Origin: Candidatus Riflebacteria bacterium HGW-Riflebacteria-1
GTDB lineage: Bacteria > Muiribacteriota > Ozemobacteria > Ozemobacterales > Ozemobacteraceae
Direction of reading: 5' to 3'
Assembly (NCBI GenBank): GCA_002839445.1
Contig: PGYB01000010.1
Location: forward strand, 124,001 to 188,000
DNA: 64,000 bases
Below are positions 17,370 to 26,168 of the stretch, piece by piece. How positions within the stretch are numbered: the stretch's first letter is position 1; every line of letters begins with the position of its first letter. The translations under genes were made by a program, and so were the position numbers. Under the pieces are notes generated by a model that did no database searches, had not been told where the DNA came from, and was given only the letters and a program-made list of their open reading frames with translations.

Positions 17370-19106
17370 TTAGCGAAGCAGGCCGGTTTTTTCGGGAGGC
17401 TCGTGCAGGGAAATGCGCAACATTTTTTCGGGGTTGAGCTGCGATTCGTAGAGCGTTTTCAGGGCGAAGCGCGGCGGCATTTCTGATCCGGGAGCCGGCA
17501 TATTGTTGGCGATGTTAATTTTCTGTATTACCAGAAGGTGCTGCCATGTGCGTTTTTCGAGACTGCGGGCGACTTCGTCGCTGCTGGCCGCAACCCAGGC
17601 CGGTGTTACCGAACTGTAATTGAACGGTACATAGAGATTGCTGAGATCGGCCGCCAGAATGTAGCCTTTCGGATTCGGGTAATGCTGCTGCAGAAATTCT
17701 CTGACTGTCTTGAGTTCGCGGTAATAAAAAATATCGCGCACTGCCAGATTCTGCCCGGCGACCGGCCAGCTGTGAATCAGCAACAGCATGGCTCCAGGTA
17801 CAACCCAGTTGCGGTTAAGCTGAAAAGTCGTGGTCAGCCGGTAAAACAGATAGACTGAAAAAAAGACCAGCAGCGGAAGAAATATCAACGCAAGTCGCGA
17901 TGTGTATTGCAGGCGCAGATCGCCCCAGAAATAGGCAAAGCGCGCGGCAGCATGCAGCGCAAAAAAAGTCATCACGAAGTCAGCAAAGACGGACTCTTTG
18001 CGCGCCTCACTCTTCTGACACAACCTGTCGATCAGCATCCAGACAAGACCAGCCAGAGTGGTTACGGCGAGCAGGGTTATCATGCCGTAAGCCTTTTCGC
18101 TGCCGGTGAAGAAAGGCAAAGCGTTCTGCAGGTTCGCCCAGAAGTGGTCGAGACCAAATGCCTGTTCTACGTTCTCCACCTGAAAAGCGCGGTGCGAAAA
18201 GGTTACCACCCGCAACCACGCCACCGGCAGAAACAAAACCGGCACCAGCACAGTGCGCCAGGTCAGGCGCGCATATTCAGGGCGCGGCAGACAGAACAAC
18301 ACCAGCGGCACTGCGCACAAAACCGACAAAGCTGATTCATAGCGAGTCTGCGCGAGCAGCGGCAGAGTAAGAAAGAGCAATTCTGCGCGGTCAGCCTGAG
18401 GCTTACTGACAAAACTCCAGGCGAGATACAGAGTTATCAATGCGAACAGCAGGTTGACGGTCTCAAACCCGCCCGAAGTGGCGTAGAGCACGAACAGGGG
18501 AAAAGCGGCAAGCAACAGCATCGAGCAGATTCCCCAGAAGCGTCCGAACCACTGTTGAACAAGCAGATACATAAGCAGCAAAATAAAAAAGCCGGCAATA
18601 GCATTGACGACAAAGGCATTTTCGGGTCGATAGCCGGTGAGCGCGTGAACAGCTGCGGTCAAAAACGGGTAGAAAGCCGGACGCATATCGACAACACTGC
18701 TTATGGTGCGCTTTATGCCATGATAGTAATTCAGCGCCTGCGTCGGGTTGTGGCAGGAACGCTCTTCGTAAAAAGCCTGCGACATGCCGAGCAGATTCGT
18801 CTCGTCGGCAAGAATGCGAAAATCGGGCGGAGAAGCCAGAACTGTCAGAATCATCAATACCAGCGCCGCTGCCGCAGCAGGCCAGTGCCGGCGCCAGATC
18901 GCGCACTGCTCTTCCAGAGGTGGCAGAAAAGCCGCCAGTTTCTGCAGCCAGAAGAGCACAGCGAACAGCAGAAAATACCAGGTGGTTGAGCGGTACAGTG
19001 TTTCCATGCTGTCGCGCTCAAGGCCCCAGAACCCGAAATAGAGGGCAAGAAAAGACAAAACCAGCGTAGAGCCGATAATAACAATGGTTCTACGCTGGTC
19101 TGACAT
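17370..19106 (-). CDS. GT39/ArnT-like membrane glycosyltransferase
   Basis: The 578-residue protein has about twelve membrane spans and the plan of polyprenyl-phosphate-sugar-dependent transferases (PMT/ArnT/GT83). An early periplasmic loop contains ILADETNLLGMSQAFYEERS, with the acidic pair (Asp-Glu) at the position of the catalytic acidic residue, followed by DMRPAFYPFLTAAVHALTGY. The C-terminal 150 residues (RDIFYYRELKTVREFLQQHY onward) form a soluble domain. Such enzymes move a sugar from a lipid carrier to lipid A, protein or polymer on the outer face of the inner membrane. It lies 22 bases downstream of a lipoprotein gene on the same strand and may be cotranscribed. Donor and acceptor are unknown. 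Confidence 0.8.
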   Translation of the reverse strand: MSDQRRTIVIIGSTLVLSFLALYFGFWGLERDSMETLYRSTTWYFLLFAVLFWLQKLAAFLPPLEEQCAIWRRHWPAAAAALVLMILTVLASPPDFRILADETNLLGMSQAFYEERSCHNPTQALNYYHGIKRTISSVVDMRPAFYPFLTAAVHALTGYRPENAFVVNAIAGFFILLLMYLLVQQWFGRFWGICSMLLLAAFPLFVLYATSGGFETVNLLFALITLYLAWSFVSKPQADRAELLFLTLPLLAQTRYESALSVLCAVPLVLFCLPRPEYARLTWRTVLVPVLFLPVAWLRVVTFSHRAFQVENVEQAFGLDHFWANLQNALPFFTGSEKAYGMITLLAVTTLAGLVWMLIDRLCQKSEARKESVFADFVMTFFALHAAARFAYFWGDLRLQYTSRLALIFLPLLVFFSVYLFYRLTTTFQLNRNWVVPGAMLLLIHSWPVAGQNLAVRDIFYYRELKTVREFLQQHYPNPKGYILAADLSNLYVPFNYSSVTPAWVAASSDEVARSLEKRTWQHLLVIQKINIANNMPAPGSEMPPRFALKTLYESQLNPEKMLRISLHEPPEKTGLLR

Positions 19107-19128
19107 ATCTCAGATTTTGGCGACTGCG

Positions 19129-20715
19129 CTATTTGCGCAGCTGAAACAGTGCGGTGCCAGCTGGCAGGGTTGCTGTCAACCACAGACCGTTACCTTTGCC
19201 CCCGGTGACCCTTACATATACTGCCGCTCGCGGCGCAATTGTCGGGCTCGATGAACTATCGGTGGTAGCAGCCACATTAGCCACAGCTGGGCCGGTAAGC
19301 TTAACAGATTCAAGACCGTTGATAAAGGGGTAAGTGCCGGCCAGGTCAAGTCCATTAATGCCATAGCCGCCATTGTCAGCAGCAGGATTGTTGACGATCA
19401 GCGCCAGCATGAATTTTGCGTAGAGCTCGCCGAAGTTTTTGCCGGTAAAGGCTTCAATAGCCGCGATATCACTGGTTTTATTTTTGAGAAGCGACACAAC
19501 CGAACCACTGCTGCCATAGTTCTGTGCCAGCCAGATACCGAACAAAAAGACCTTGCCATAATGGGCATTAACCGTATCAGGATGATCGTTGCTCAGATGC
19601 CAGGCATCGAGCTGAACATCACTCACCTGATCAAAATAAAGCTTGGCCTGCAGAGCCTTTGACTGATTGATGCCGTTCTCTATTTTATAGTCATTTATAT
19701 ACTCAGCATAGCCCGACATGGCTTCTTCGAGCCAGATATCGCTGTTGCTGCCGCGCTGCCAGAAATGAATCATGTGCTGAAACTCATGCGCCATGGTTGC
19801 CGAAAGCACATTAACCGCGCGGGCTTTATCGTCTACCGATGCGATCGACTCAAGCTTGAGAAAAAAGATCTTCTTCTGGTTCGAATCCGAGGTCGCCGAG
19901 GTAAGATTGAGGTCACCAGTATAAAAGTAACCGGCAGTAAAAACCTGCGGCGAAATTACTATGTAAAAATCCGTGGCGTCAACGCCGTTATCAAGCACTC
20001 CGGTCGGTTCTTCGCCAAAAATATCGCGATTTTTCTTGTAAATTTTTGTCCAGTTATTGGCAATATCACCTACTATACCAGCGACCTGAGCCATATTGAC
20101 GCTGTTGTCGACAAAAATATGAAACTTCTTGTCAGTTCCGGCAAGCAGTTCAGTATGCTTGCAGATCGCGCTGACTGGCTTGTTTTGAGTGTCACTTACA
20201 TAGAGATTAAAACTCTGAGTGTCATTAACAGCGACGGCTGACCGCGCGCTGGCGCGCAACGGCTGCTGCGAAGCCGGCCCAAGTCGGCGCTGGCGCTGTG
20301 ACTGCTGACGCAGCATCAGATGAAACGCATGTTCTGGCGACCGCACACCCTGTTTATCAATCTCGCGGCGACCCGCGATTATGGCTCCACGTCGACTGGC
20401 AGCAGTTGGCAGCTCTTCTGCGCCCCATGTCAGCTGCTGCGTCTGACCAGTCATGTTTACAAAAACCATCAAGGCTTCTGAAGTATTGGTAAAATTAGCA
20501 AGCTCAAGCTCAACGTTCGGCCCGATAGTTGGAAAAGCGCCATCCACAGAACTGAAGGCTGCCGGCACAGTCAGCTGATTTGACGTCGGAATCGTTAAAG
20601 TAACCGCGCCAGGGTCGAAAACTCCGCCACCACCACCGCCGCCGCCACAACCGGTCAGCGTTGCTACTGCTATCAGCGCGGCTATCAACAGATATTTAAA
20701 ATGAAACTTATTCAT
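19129..20715 (-). CDS. Lipoprotein with M30-like zinc metallopeptidase domain
   Basis: The 528-residue protein starts with a signal peptide and lipobox LTGC (Cys23) followed by eight glycines, a flexible tether. About residues 60-160 look like a beta-rich N-terminal domain. The peptidase core has TMAHEFQHMIHF with the HExxH zinc site (His310, Glu311, His314) and, 14 residues later, WLEEAMSGYAEY with a glutamate that fits the third ligand position of gluzincins. This resembles the hyicolysin (M30) group. The C-terminus is a small beta domain (TGGKGNGLWLTATLPAGTAL) common to secreted peptidases. It should be an outer-membrane or periplasmic protease. The gene is 22 bases upstream of the GT39-type gene. 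Confidence 0.82.
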   Translation of the reverse strand: MNKFHFKYLLIAALIAVATLTGCGGGGGGGGVFDPGAVTLTIPTSNQLTVPAAFSSVDGAFPTIGPNVELELANFTNTSEALMVFVNMTGQTQQLTWGAEELPTAASRRGAIIAGRREIDKQGVRSPEHAFHLMLRQQSQRQRRLGPASQQPLRASARSAVAVNDTQSFNLYVSDTQNKPVSAICKHTELLAGTDKKFHIFVDNSVNMAQVAGIVGDIANNWTKIYKKNRDIFGEEPTGVLDNGVDATDFYIVISPQVFTAGYFYTGDLNLTSATSDSNQKKIFFLKLESIASVDDKARAVNVLSATMAHEFQHMIHFWQRGSNSDIWLEEAMSGYAEYINDYKIENGINQSKALQAKLYFDQVSDVQLDAWHLSNDHPDTVNAHYGKVFLFGIWLAQNYGSSGSVVSLLKNKTSDIAAIEAFTGKNFGELYAKFMLALIVNNPAADNGGYGINGLDLAGTYPFINGLESVKLTGPAVANVAATTDSSSSPTIAPRAAVYVRVTGGKGNGLWLTATLPAGTALFQLRK

Positions 20716-20908
20716 ATATTGCTCCTACGGTAAATCATTAGCACGGCCGTCAATTATACACTCCCGGCCCTGATAAAATCACGATTTTTTTTGCACAGGC
20801 TCGTGCAGCGCCTTGGCTCGGCCCGCAGCTTAGCGGCATTGACGCGCTACAAAACCAGACTAATCTCAAGTATGCGGAATGTTTCAAATCACTCAACAGA
20901 TCTGAATT

Positions 20909-21352
20909 TTACTGTGCCGGCTCGACCAGTTTCTGCTCAACCAGATACTTCTCGCCGATCAGGCAGGCAGCGTAGTCATCTACCGGCCGCGGTGGCACCT
21001 GCATCCCGATCGGAACCAGCCGCCAGAAACCGGTCGGCGGATTATCGGCAAAATAGCGCGCGCGCGCCTTGTAAGTAGTGTTTTTCTCTTCGGCAAAGCG
21101 CACCGGCAGCTCAAGCTCGAGCGAATTATAGAGCCGACAAACAATTGCAGCCGCCGTTCCGTTGCCAATAACAACAGCCTGTGGAGCGGCCTCGGCCGGC
21201 ACCACGCACAGACGCTTGAACATGCGATGCAGTTCGGCGAGGTAGACGATACCCATTTCGCCGTGGCTCAGATCGTAGTTGACCACCGCAAAACCAACCT
21301 TGTCAGAGCCTGGATCTATCGCAAGAATCCACTTTTTCGGATTGTCAGACAT
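20909..21352 (-). CDS. RuvC/YqgF-fold RNase H-like nuclease
   Basis: The 147-residue protein starts WILAIDPGSDKVGFAVVNYD, the first beta strand of an RNase H fold with a catalytic-type Asp, as in YqgF and RuvC. Further conserved-looking points are AVVIGNGTAA (second strand), RFAEEKNTTYKARARYF with an acidic pair, and VDDYAACLIGEKYL near the end with Asp residues where RuvC has its last catalytic acid. It is not typical YqgF, which is usually adjacent to alaS or mltG genes. It could cleave branched DNA or process rRNA; the target is unknown. It is the third gene of a minus-strand run with the ADP-ribosylglycohydrolase and MoaC-MOSC. Confidence 0.72.
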   Translation of the reverse strand: MSDNPKKWILAIDPGSDKVGFAVVNYDLSHGEMGIVYLAELHRMFKRLCVVPAEAAPQAVVIGNGTAAAIVCRLYNSLELELPVRFAEEKNTTYKARARYFADNPPTGFWRLVPIGMQVPPRPVDDYAACLIGEKYLVEQKLVEPAQ

Positions 21353-21395
21353 GCTGCCCCTTGTTGGCGCCGGGCCATTAACGCCCTACCCGCAG

Positions 21396-22322
21396 TTAAA
21401 CCTGCAGAGTAATAAATCTTTCGCCACTGCCGATGCGCCCGCCAGCCAGAACGATGGTAAATATGCCTTCACGCGGCATAACACAGTCGCCAGCCTTGTA
21501 ATACACCGCGCATTTGGTATGACATTCCTTGCCGATCTGCGTAACCTGCATAACCGGCCCTGCTTCACACCACATCAGCGTGCCAACTGGCAGTTCGTAG
21601 AGACAAACGCCCGAAGTCGCGATATTCTCGGCAAATGAGCCAAAATCAACCTGCAGACCCTTGCTGCGCATCTTTTCGATACTTTCTACGCCGAGCAGGG
21701 AAACCTGCCGATGCCAGTCACCGCCATGCGCGTCGCTTTCGAGGCCGAAGCAGACTTTGAGCACTGCCTCATCGCACGGATCTTTCGGAGTGCCCTTGCC
21801 CTTGCTGGTAGCAAGCTTTTCGATACGGCCAACCTGCGCGGCCGCGCTTAACCAGTCGCCGCTCTTGCCGCCGCTTTTATAAACCAGTCGCGTCTGCTCA
21901 ATATAAGCGCCTTTGTCGACGCCCTTGACCATGTCATACATGTTAAGCATGGCGGTTGACGCTGCTACCATCGCTTCCATTTCGACGCCGGTGCGATCAA
22001 GGCAGCGGGCTGTCGCAAAGCAGCCGATGCGGTCTTTGCCCCAGGCAAAGAGGTCGACACGCACTGCATCGAGTCGAATCGGGTGGGTCAACGGAATAAG
22101 TTCTGCCGTCTTTTTGGCCGCCATTATCGCGGCAACGCGCGAAGCCGCCCAGGCGTCGCCCTTGGCCAGTTCACCAGCGCGCAGCAGTTCAAGCGCCTTT
22201 TCTCCGGCAAACATCGAGGAGAAAGCTAGTGCCATGCGCTCTGTCGGCTGTTTGCGGCCAACATCAACCATTTTAACCCGGCCTTCGCTGTCCTGATGGG
22301 TAAGTGTAGCGTTTTCGCTCAT
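21396..22322 (-). CDS. moaC: MoaC-MOSC fusion, molybdenum cofactor synthesis
   Basis: The 308-residue protein joins two Moco-related domains. Residues about 1-158 are MoaC, cyclic pyranopterin monophosphate synthase: VKMVDVGRKQPTERMA, AAKKTAELIPLTHPIRLD, TGVEMEAMVAASTAMLNMYD and VKGVDKG with the conserved lysines. Residues about 160-308 are a MOSC domain: SLLGVESIEKMRSKG, FGSFAENIATSGV, TQIGKECHTKCAVYYKAGDC. MOSC domains carry sulfur in cofactor sulfurases. The two-domain form may couple pterin ring formation to later sulfuration. A molybdenum hydroxylase of the type needing a sulfurated cofactor is encoded at 0.6 kb, which fits. The MoaC motif has Thr-His where many have Cys-His. Confidence 0.93.
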   Translation of the reverse strand: MSENATLTHQDSEGRVKMVDVGRKQPTERMALAFSSMFAGEKALELLRAGELAKGDAWAASRVAAIMAAKKTAELIPLTHPIRLDAVRVDLFAWGKDRIGCFATARCLDRTGVEMEAMVAASTAMLNMYDMVKGVDKGAYIEQTRLVYKSGGKSGDWLSAAAQVGRIEKLATSKGKGTPKDPCDEAVLKVCFGLESDAHGGDWHRQVSLLGVESIEKMRSKGLQVDFGSFAENIATSGVCLYELPVGTLMWCEAGPVMQVTQIGKECHTKCAVYYKAGDCVMPREGIFTIVLAGGRIGSGERFITLQV

Positions 22323-22348
22323 TAACCAGCTCCTGTTCGCGGCGGCAA

Positions 22349-23293
22349 TCAGTTTTGCGGAACCGCCATGCGGTAAATATCGCAGCCAAGCTGCCTGATG
22401 ACCTGAAAATCTTCAAGTGGAGCGAACCATTTTTCAGGTATTGCGCCAAGTCCGAACCAGGCGCCAAACATTGCCCCGGCCATGGCTGCTATAGCGTCAG
22501 CATCGCCACCGGCATTGGCTGCGCCAATAACCATTTCGTCGAAGCGGCCTTCTGACTTTAAAAACCAGTAAAGAGCGGCCGCAAAAGAATCCAGGCAATA
22601 ACCGCTGTTGCCGATGTTTTCGATGGCAACTGCCGAATCAAGTTTGAGGGAGTCTTTGACCGCTTTCATCTTCTTGACCATTTCAGCGGCAAAAGGCTGC
22701 GACTTCTCGATGGCCCGGTTCATGATGTAATCAGGCGCGAATTCTCCGCCTTCGAGGCCGAGAGAGATAACCGAGGCCAGAGCCAGCGATGTGCCGACAA
22801 CTTTCTGATCGGTATGAGTCACCCGGCATGACTTATCGACGGCATTTTTGAGCAGAGGTTGCGAACGGAAAAACGCCAGCGCATAAGGAACCGTGCGACA
22901 GACAGCGTTGACGCCAGCCGATAGATGCCCAGCCTGGCTCCATGGCGTTCCGGCTGCCAGTTTTCGACACGACTTGATCAGTGTATTACCGGGAAAGCGC
23001 CATTCTGCGCGTTTTTTCTGCGAATGGAACCAGTCAACGAGTCTGGTAATAAGATCTTCAATAGAAAACCCACCCTTTTCGACCAGGCTTCGGGCAAGCA
23101 GAAGCATGATCTGGGTTTCATCAGAGTATTGTCCCGGGCGAAGATGGCTGACAGGATGCGAAGGAAAAGCCTTAACATAAAAGGTTACCGGCTCATCGCC
23201 ATCTGCCGCGGATCGGAAAACATCTTCGATGGGAGCTGCCAAAGCATCGCCTATCGCGTAACCGAGCAGGCTTGCCTGAAACTTATCGATCAT
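22349..23293 (-). CDS. ADP-ribosylglycohydrolase family protein
   Basis: The 314-residue protein is of the DraG/ARH family: GYAIGDALAAPIE at the start, PGQYSDETQIMLLLARSL near 58 where the first metal-binding acids and Thr sit, and GNSGYCLDSFAAALYWFL then AGGDADAIAAMAGAMFGAWFG near 268, the second metal-binding motif. Such enzymes remove ADP-ribose from proteins or nucleic acids using two magnesium ions. Residues around the metal sites are intact (Ser-Asp-Glu-Thr instead of Thr-Asp-Asp-Thr). No partner ADP-ribosyltransferase is visible in the window. It starts 49 bases from the downstream end of the cyclic-nucleotide gene and is 26 bases from the MoaC-MOSC gene. Confidence 0.9.
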   Translation of the reverse strand: MIDKFQASLLGYAIGDALAAPIEDVFRSAADGDEPVTFYVKAFPSHPVSHLRPGQYSDETQIMLLLARSLVEKGGFSIEDLITRLVDWFHSQKKRAEWRFPGNTLIKSCRKLAAGTPWSQAGHLSAGVNAVCRTVPYALAFFRSQPLLKNAVDKSCRVTHTDQKVVGTSLALASVISLGLEGGEFAPDYIMNRAIEKSQPFAAEMVKKMKAVKDSLKLDSAVAIENIGNSGYCLDSFAAALYWFLKSEGRFDEMVIGAANAGGDADAIAAMAGAMFGAWFGLGAIPEKWFAPLEDFQVIRQLGCDIYRMAVPQN

Positions 23294-23342
23294 CTGATCT
23301 TCCTTATCTGCTTAATCTGCCTGGTTATGCTGTCGCACAAAA

Positions 23343-25511
23343 TCAGGCATTTTGAATAGTATCACGAATGCGCGCTTCCCTCAAAGAAAGGAAAACGCCA
23401 GGATTTTTCTCGAGAAACCGGTAAAATTCCATGGTGTCAATTGAATAGAGTATCGCGTCTTCCTGGGCGACAATCGAGAATCGGTGCACCCCACGGCGCG
23501 GATTGGCGTATATTTTGGCAATGAAACTGCCGCGACCGGCTCTGAGCACCTGTTTCTGCCCGCGATCAAAAGACACGATGCCCTGATCAACTATGTAAAA
23601 GGTTTCGCGGGTAGTGCCCTGGGCGGCAATGATATCGCCCTTTTTAAAACGAAGTCGACCCATAATCCCCTGCAACTGAGTGCGCTGCGTTGCCGACAGC
23701 GACTTAAACAACTGCGCGTCGTCGAACAGGCTCCAGGTGTCGTGCTCACGGTTCTGGGCAATGATCTTCATCTGCCGCGCAATCTCAGAGCCGCGGATAA
23801 AATAGAGAAAATCATATTTATCCATGACCAGGATCTTCATGTCGGTTTCGGCGACTACATCAGCATTACGCGGCATATTGAGGATCATCGAGGTTTCACC
23901 AAGATAATCATTGTTAGTATAGCTCTTGATAACGGCGCCATCGCGCTCAACACGCGCGCGGCCGCTGACAATCATAAAAAAGCGGTCACCGACGGTATTT
24001 TTCTTTATGACGAAATCGCCAACCTTGAAATTCTCGACTTTGACCAGAGTCAGAAACTCGCGTGCCTTCTCGATCGGCAGCCCGGAAAACAGGTCAATAT
24101 GATTGAGCACGTTCAGATATTCGAGCGCCTCGTTGCTTTCGGGCGGTGTTACGTCGATTAGAAGCGACTCTTCGCGGCCATTTGGCGCCTTACGCAGACC
24201 AGACCCTTCTGGGATGGCTTTTTCAGCAACATGAATAAGGTAGATTCGCTTTTTCACCTGTTCCGGCAATTCAGTAAGGGTCTGCATCGGCGTGTGCAGC
24301 GGGGGAATACCGGCTTCATGGAAAATTACCGAATGATGCCACGGAAAATTGGTAAGTTCAATCATGCGATAGCGATTTACATCGCCGCGCTCGAACAGCT
24401 TTTTAAAGGTATCCGGGCAATACAAAGAGTCTGAAGAGTAGACGAAACTCTTGCCCTGATAATAAATTTCAAAGCCAATGGTCGGAATCGAGTGCAGGGT
24501 GTAGAAAAACCTGAATTCTCCACCATTGATACGAATCGGCACCTGCAGTGTAACCGGGTGAAAGTGGAACAGGCTCATGAAAGCTTTGTAGTTAAGGCCG
24601 GTCAGCGACTGATACTTGCGAACGAAGCTTTCCATGATGGTTTCGGTAGTATAAAGATTGATCTTTTTTTCTTCGAGAAGTTTCTGAAGAATACCCGAAT
24701 CATGGTCGGCGTGGCAGTGCGTGAGAATACAGTCATCAATCAGGCGCGGGTTGATATCCATTGACCTGAGCCAGTAAGTAGAGTCGACTGGCGGGTCAAC
24801 AAGAATGCCGCGGCGGTTGATCCAGATGATAAAACCGCTGGTCATTTCTTTGGGGTCAAAGCCTGAGCCTGAGCCGATTACCGTTATACCGAAAAGCGGC
24901 GGCTCAAAAGGCCCGCTGGCGCGATCGTTGTATGGGATCCCGCCAAAGCTGACGTCCAGGGAAACTTCGGCGAGAACCTTAGTGCCATCGACGACGCGCA
25001 GGCTGTCTTTGCTGCGCTCAAGCGCCATATCGCCAAACGGCACGCGATTCTCAGGTCCCCATGGAACACCGAGAGCCATATCGTTCAGTTCAGCCTTGCG
25101 CTTGCCCGAAAGGCTGAAGGGCCGCAGAAATTCCATTTCGGCACGCAGATTGGGAATCAGGTCGCGATTGATACCATAAGGATATTCGCGCACCAGCTGA
25201 ATATTATCGGGGCCCAGCATGGCTTCGCGCAGCACGCGAAGAGCGGTATCGATCTGATGGCTCATGCCGATAACCCTTATTGAGCGCCGTTTTATAAAGA
25301 AATTATAATAAGCCGGAAACTCGACATCAGCGAGTGAAACCCCGCGTTCAGCGGAAAACATGCGATTTGGAATAACAAATGTATCCGGGACTTCGCCCAG
25401 AATTTTCATGGTATCTTTTATGGTTTCGGGTGGAGCTCCGACCTGCAGGGCCCCAGAGGGGGTCTTTATGAGAGTCCCCCCACGTTCAAGTTGAATTACC
25501 TCTACCGCCAT
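23343..25511 (-). CDS. Metallo-beta-lactamase-fold hydrolase with two cyclic-nucleotide-binding domains
   Basis: The 722-residue protein has three parts. Residues 1 to about 190 form an N-terminal region I do not recognise. A lactamase-fold hydrolase follows, with THCHADHD (zinc ligands His265, His267, Asp269, His270), YSSDSLYC and YLIHVAEKAIP carrying late ligands. Two tandem cNMP-binding domains then occupy about 475-590 (DYLGETSMILNMPRNADV phosphate-cassette region) and 600-715 (GRGSFIAKIYANPRRGVHR). Only the first cassette looks close to a functional one. This architecture is known among predicted cyclic-nucleotide-regulated cAMP/cGMP phosphodiesterases, so I infer feedback control of cyclic-nucleotide breakdown. 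A nucleotide cyclase at 63 kb could supply the ligand. No signal peptide, so cytosolic. Confidence 0.85.
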   Translation of the reverse strand: MAVEVIQLERGGTLIKTPSGALQVGAPPETIKDTMKILGEVPDTFVIPNRMFSAERGVSLADVEFPAYYNFFIKRRSIRVIGMSHQIDTALRVLREAMLGPDNIQLVREYPYGINRDLIPNLRAEMEFLRPFSLSGKRKAELNDMALGVPWGPENRVPFGDMALERSKDSLRVVDGTKVLAEVSLDVSFGGIPYNDRASGPFEPPLFGITVIGSGSGFDPKEMTSGFIIWINRRGILVDPPVDSTYWLRSMDINPRLIDDCILTHCHADHDSGILQKLLEEKKINLYTTETIMESFVRKYQSLTGLNYKAFMSLFHFHPVTLQVPIRINGGEFRFFYTLHSIPTIGFEIYYQGKSFVYSSDSLYCPDTFKKLFERGDVNRYRMIELTNFPWHHSVIFHEAGIPPLHTPMQTLTELPEQVKKRIYLIHVAEKAIPEGSGLRKAPNGREESLLIDVTPPESNEALEYLNVLNHIDLFSGLPIEKAREFLTLVKVENFKVGDFVIKKNTVGDRFFMIVSGRARVERDGAVIKSYTNNDYLGETSMILNMPRNADVVAETDMKILVMDKYDFLYFIRGSEIARQMKIIAQNREHDTWSLFDDAQLFKSLSATQRTQLQGIMGRLRFKKGDIIAAQGTTRETFYIVDQGIVSFDRGQKQVLRAGRGSFIAKIYANPRRGVHRFSIVAQEDAILYSIDTMEFYRFLEKNPGVFLSLREARIRDTIQNA

Positions 25512-25682
25512 ATTCTTCTCTACCTGTTGCGTGATTGCGTATTAACAAGAAAGAATAATCAATCCGGTACATTTTTGCAACAGAAATTGCATTGCGAAAA
25601 ACAAAGAAGAGGCAATCTACAGATTTAACAGATTACCGCAAATTTTATGTTTATCGATCAGTAATTCTCCATTTGATTATCT

Positions 25683-25940
25683 ATGAGGACTTTACGAAAA
25701 ATTTCGTTTGGAATCTTTGTCCGTCAAGCCAACCATGGTAATTATACCGGCTCTTTTGCAGAGTTCTCCGCAGATTAAAGGATTGTTCCGGAGTTTGTTA
25801 TATGCTTTATTTGCAGTTATCCTAAAACCATCTGCGCCAATCACCCGGGCGCTTACCCCGGGGACCCCTTCGGTAAGCTGCTCTAATGGCCAGCCACTCT
25901 CTTCAGCAATCAATATAGATTATTACTGGCTATCGATCTT
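25683..25940. repeat. Long dispersed repeat, family 3, copy 2, carrying an inserted hairpin module
   Basis: Parallels 17124-17358 as described there. Between CCATCTGCGC and TCAGCAATCAATATAG it carries about 60 extra bases (roughly 25836-25895) reading CCCGGGGACCCCTTCGG and GTAAGCTGCTCTAATGGC, closely matching the start of the family 1 hairpin module (CCCGGGGAGCCCTTCGGGAT, GGCTGCTCTAAAGGC in copy A read on the minus strand). The extra block folds with GCTTACC/GGTAAGC. The module is cut off before its own right stem arm. Confidence 0.8.
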
Positions 25941-26059
25941 CCATATCTTTATCGTTCTTTCTCGTCTCCATCTATTGCTCCCCTCATAATCGCAATTTTA
26001 TGTAGTTTTTACCGAAACCGAAGACAATTATGCGTTCCGGTTAAATCAAACAAAAAAAG

Positions 26060-26089
26060 TTGACAGACAGTAAAATGAGCTACTAGAAT
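26060..26089 (+). promoter_or_regulatory. Sigma-70 promoter of the 26.2 kb lipoprotein gene
   Basis: TTGACA (26060-26065, perfect) and TAGAAT (26084-26089) are separated by 18 bases. The start codon is 79 bases downstream, leaving a leader of about 70 bases. Confidence 0.75.
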
Positions 26090-26168
26090 AGGCGCGTTCT
26101 GTTCGTTGTTGCTGCATGCTGTTCGTGGCGACGGCCCGGAACTAGATCAGACAGGGAGGATTCTAGAA

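Larger units (their letters stand above)
25512..26168. other. Non-coding region with family 3 repeat and lipoprotein promoter
   Basis: No gene is supported. The gap holds the minus-strand leader of the cyclic-nucleotide gene, the second copy of the family 3 repeat (25683-25940) with a hairpin block inserted in it, and the promoter and ribosome binding site of the lipoprotein gene at 26169. Confidence 0.7.

Noticed and set aside
19877..19892. GGTTCGAATCC sequence resembling the T-arm of a tRNA
   Set aside because: It is inside the metallopeptidase lipoprotein gene, with no acceptor stem or anticodon arm around it.
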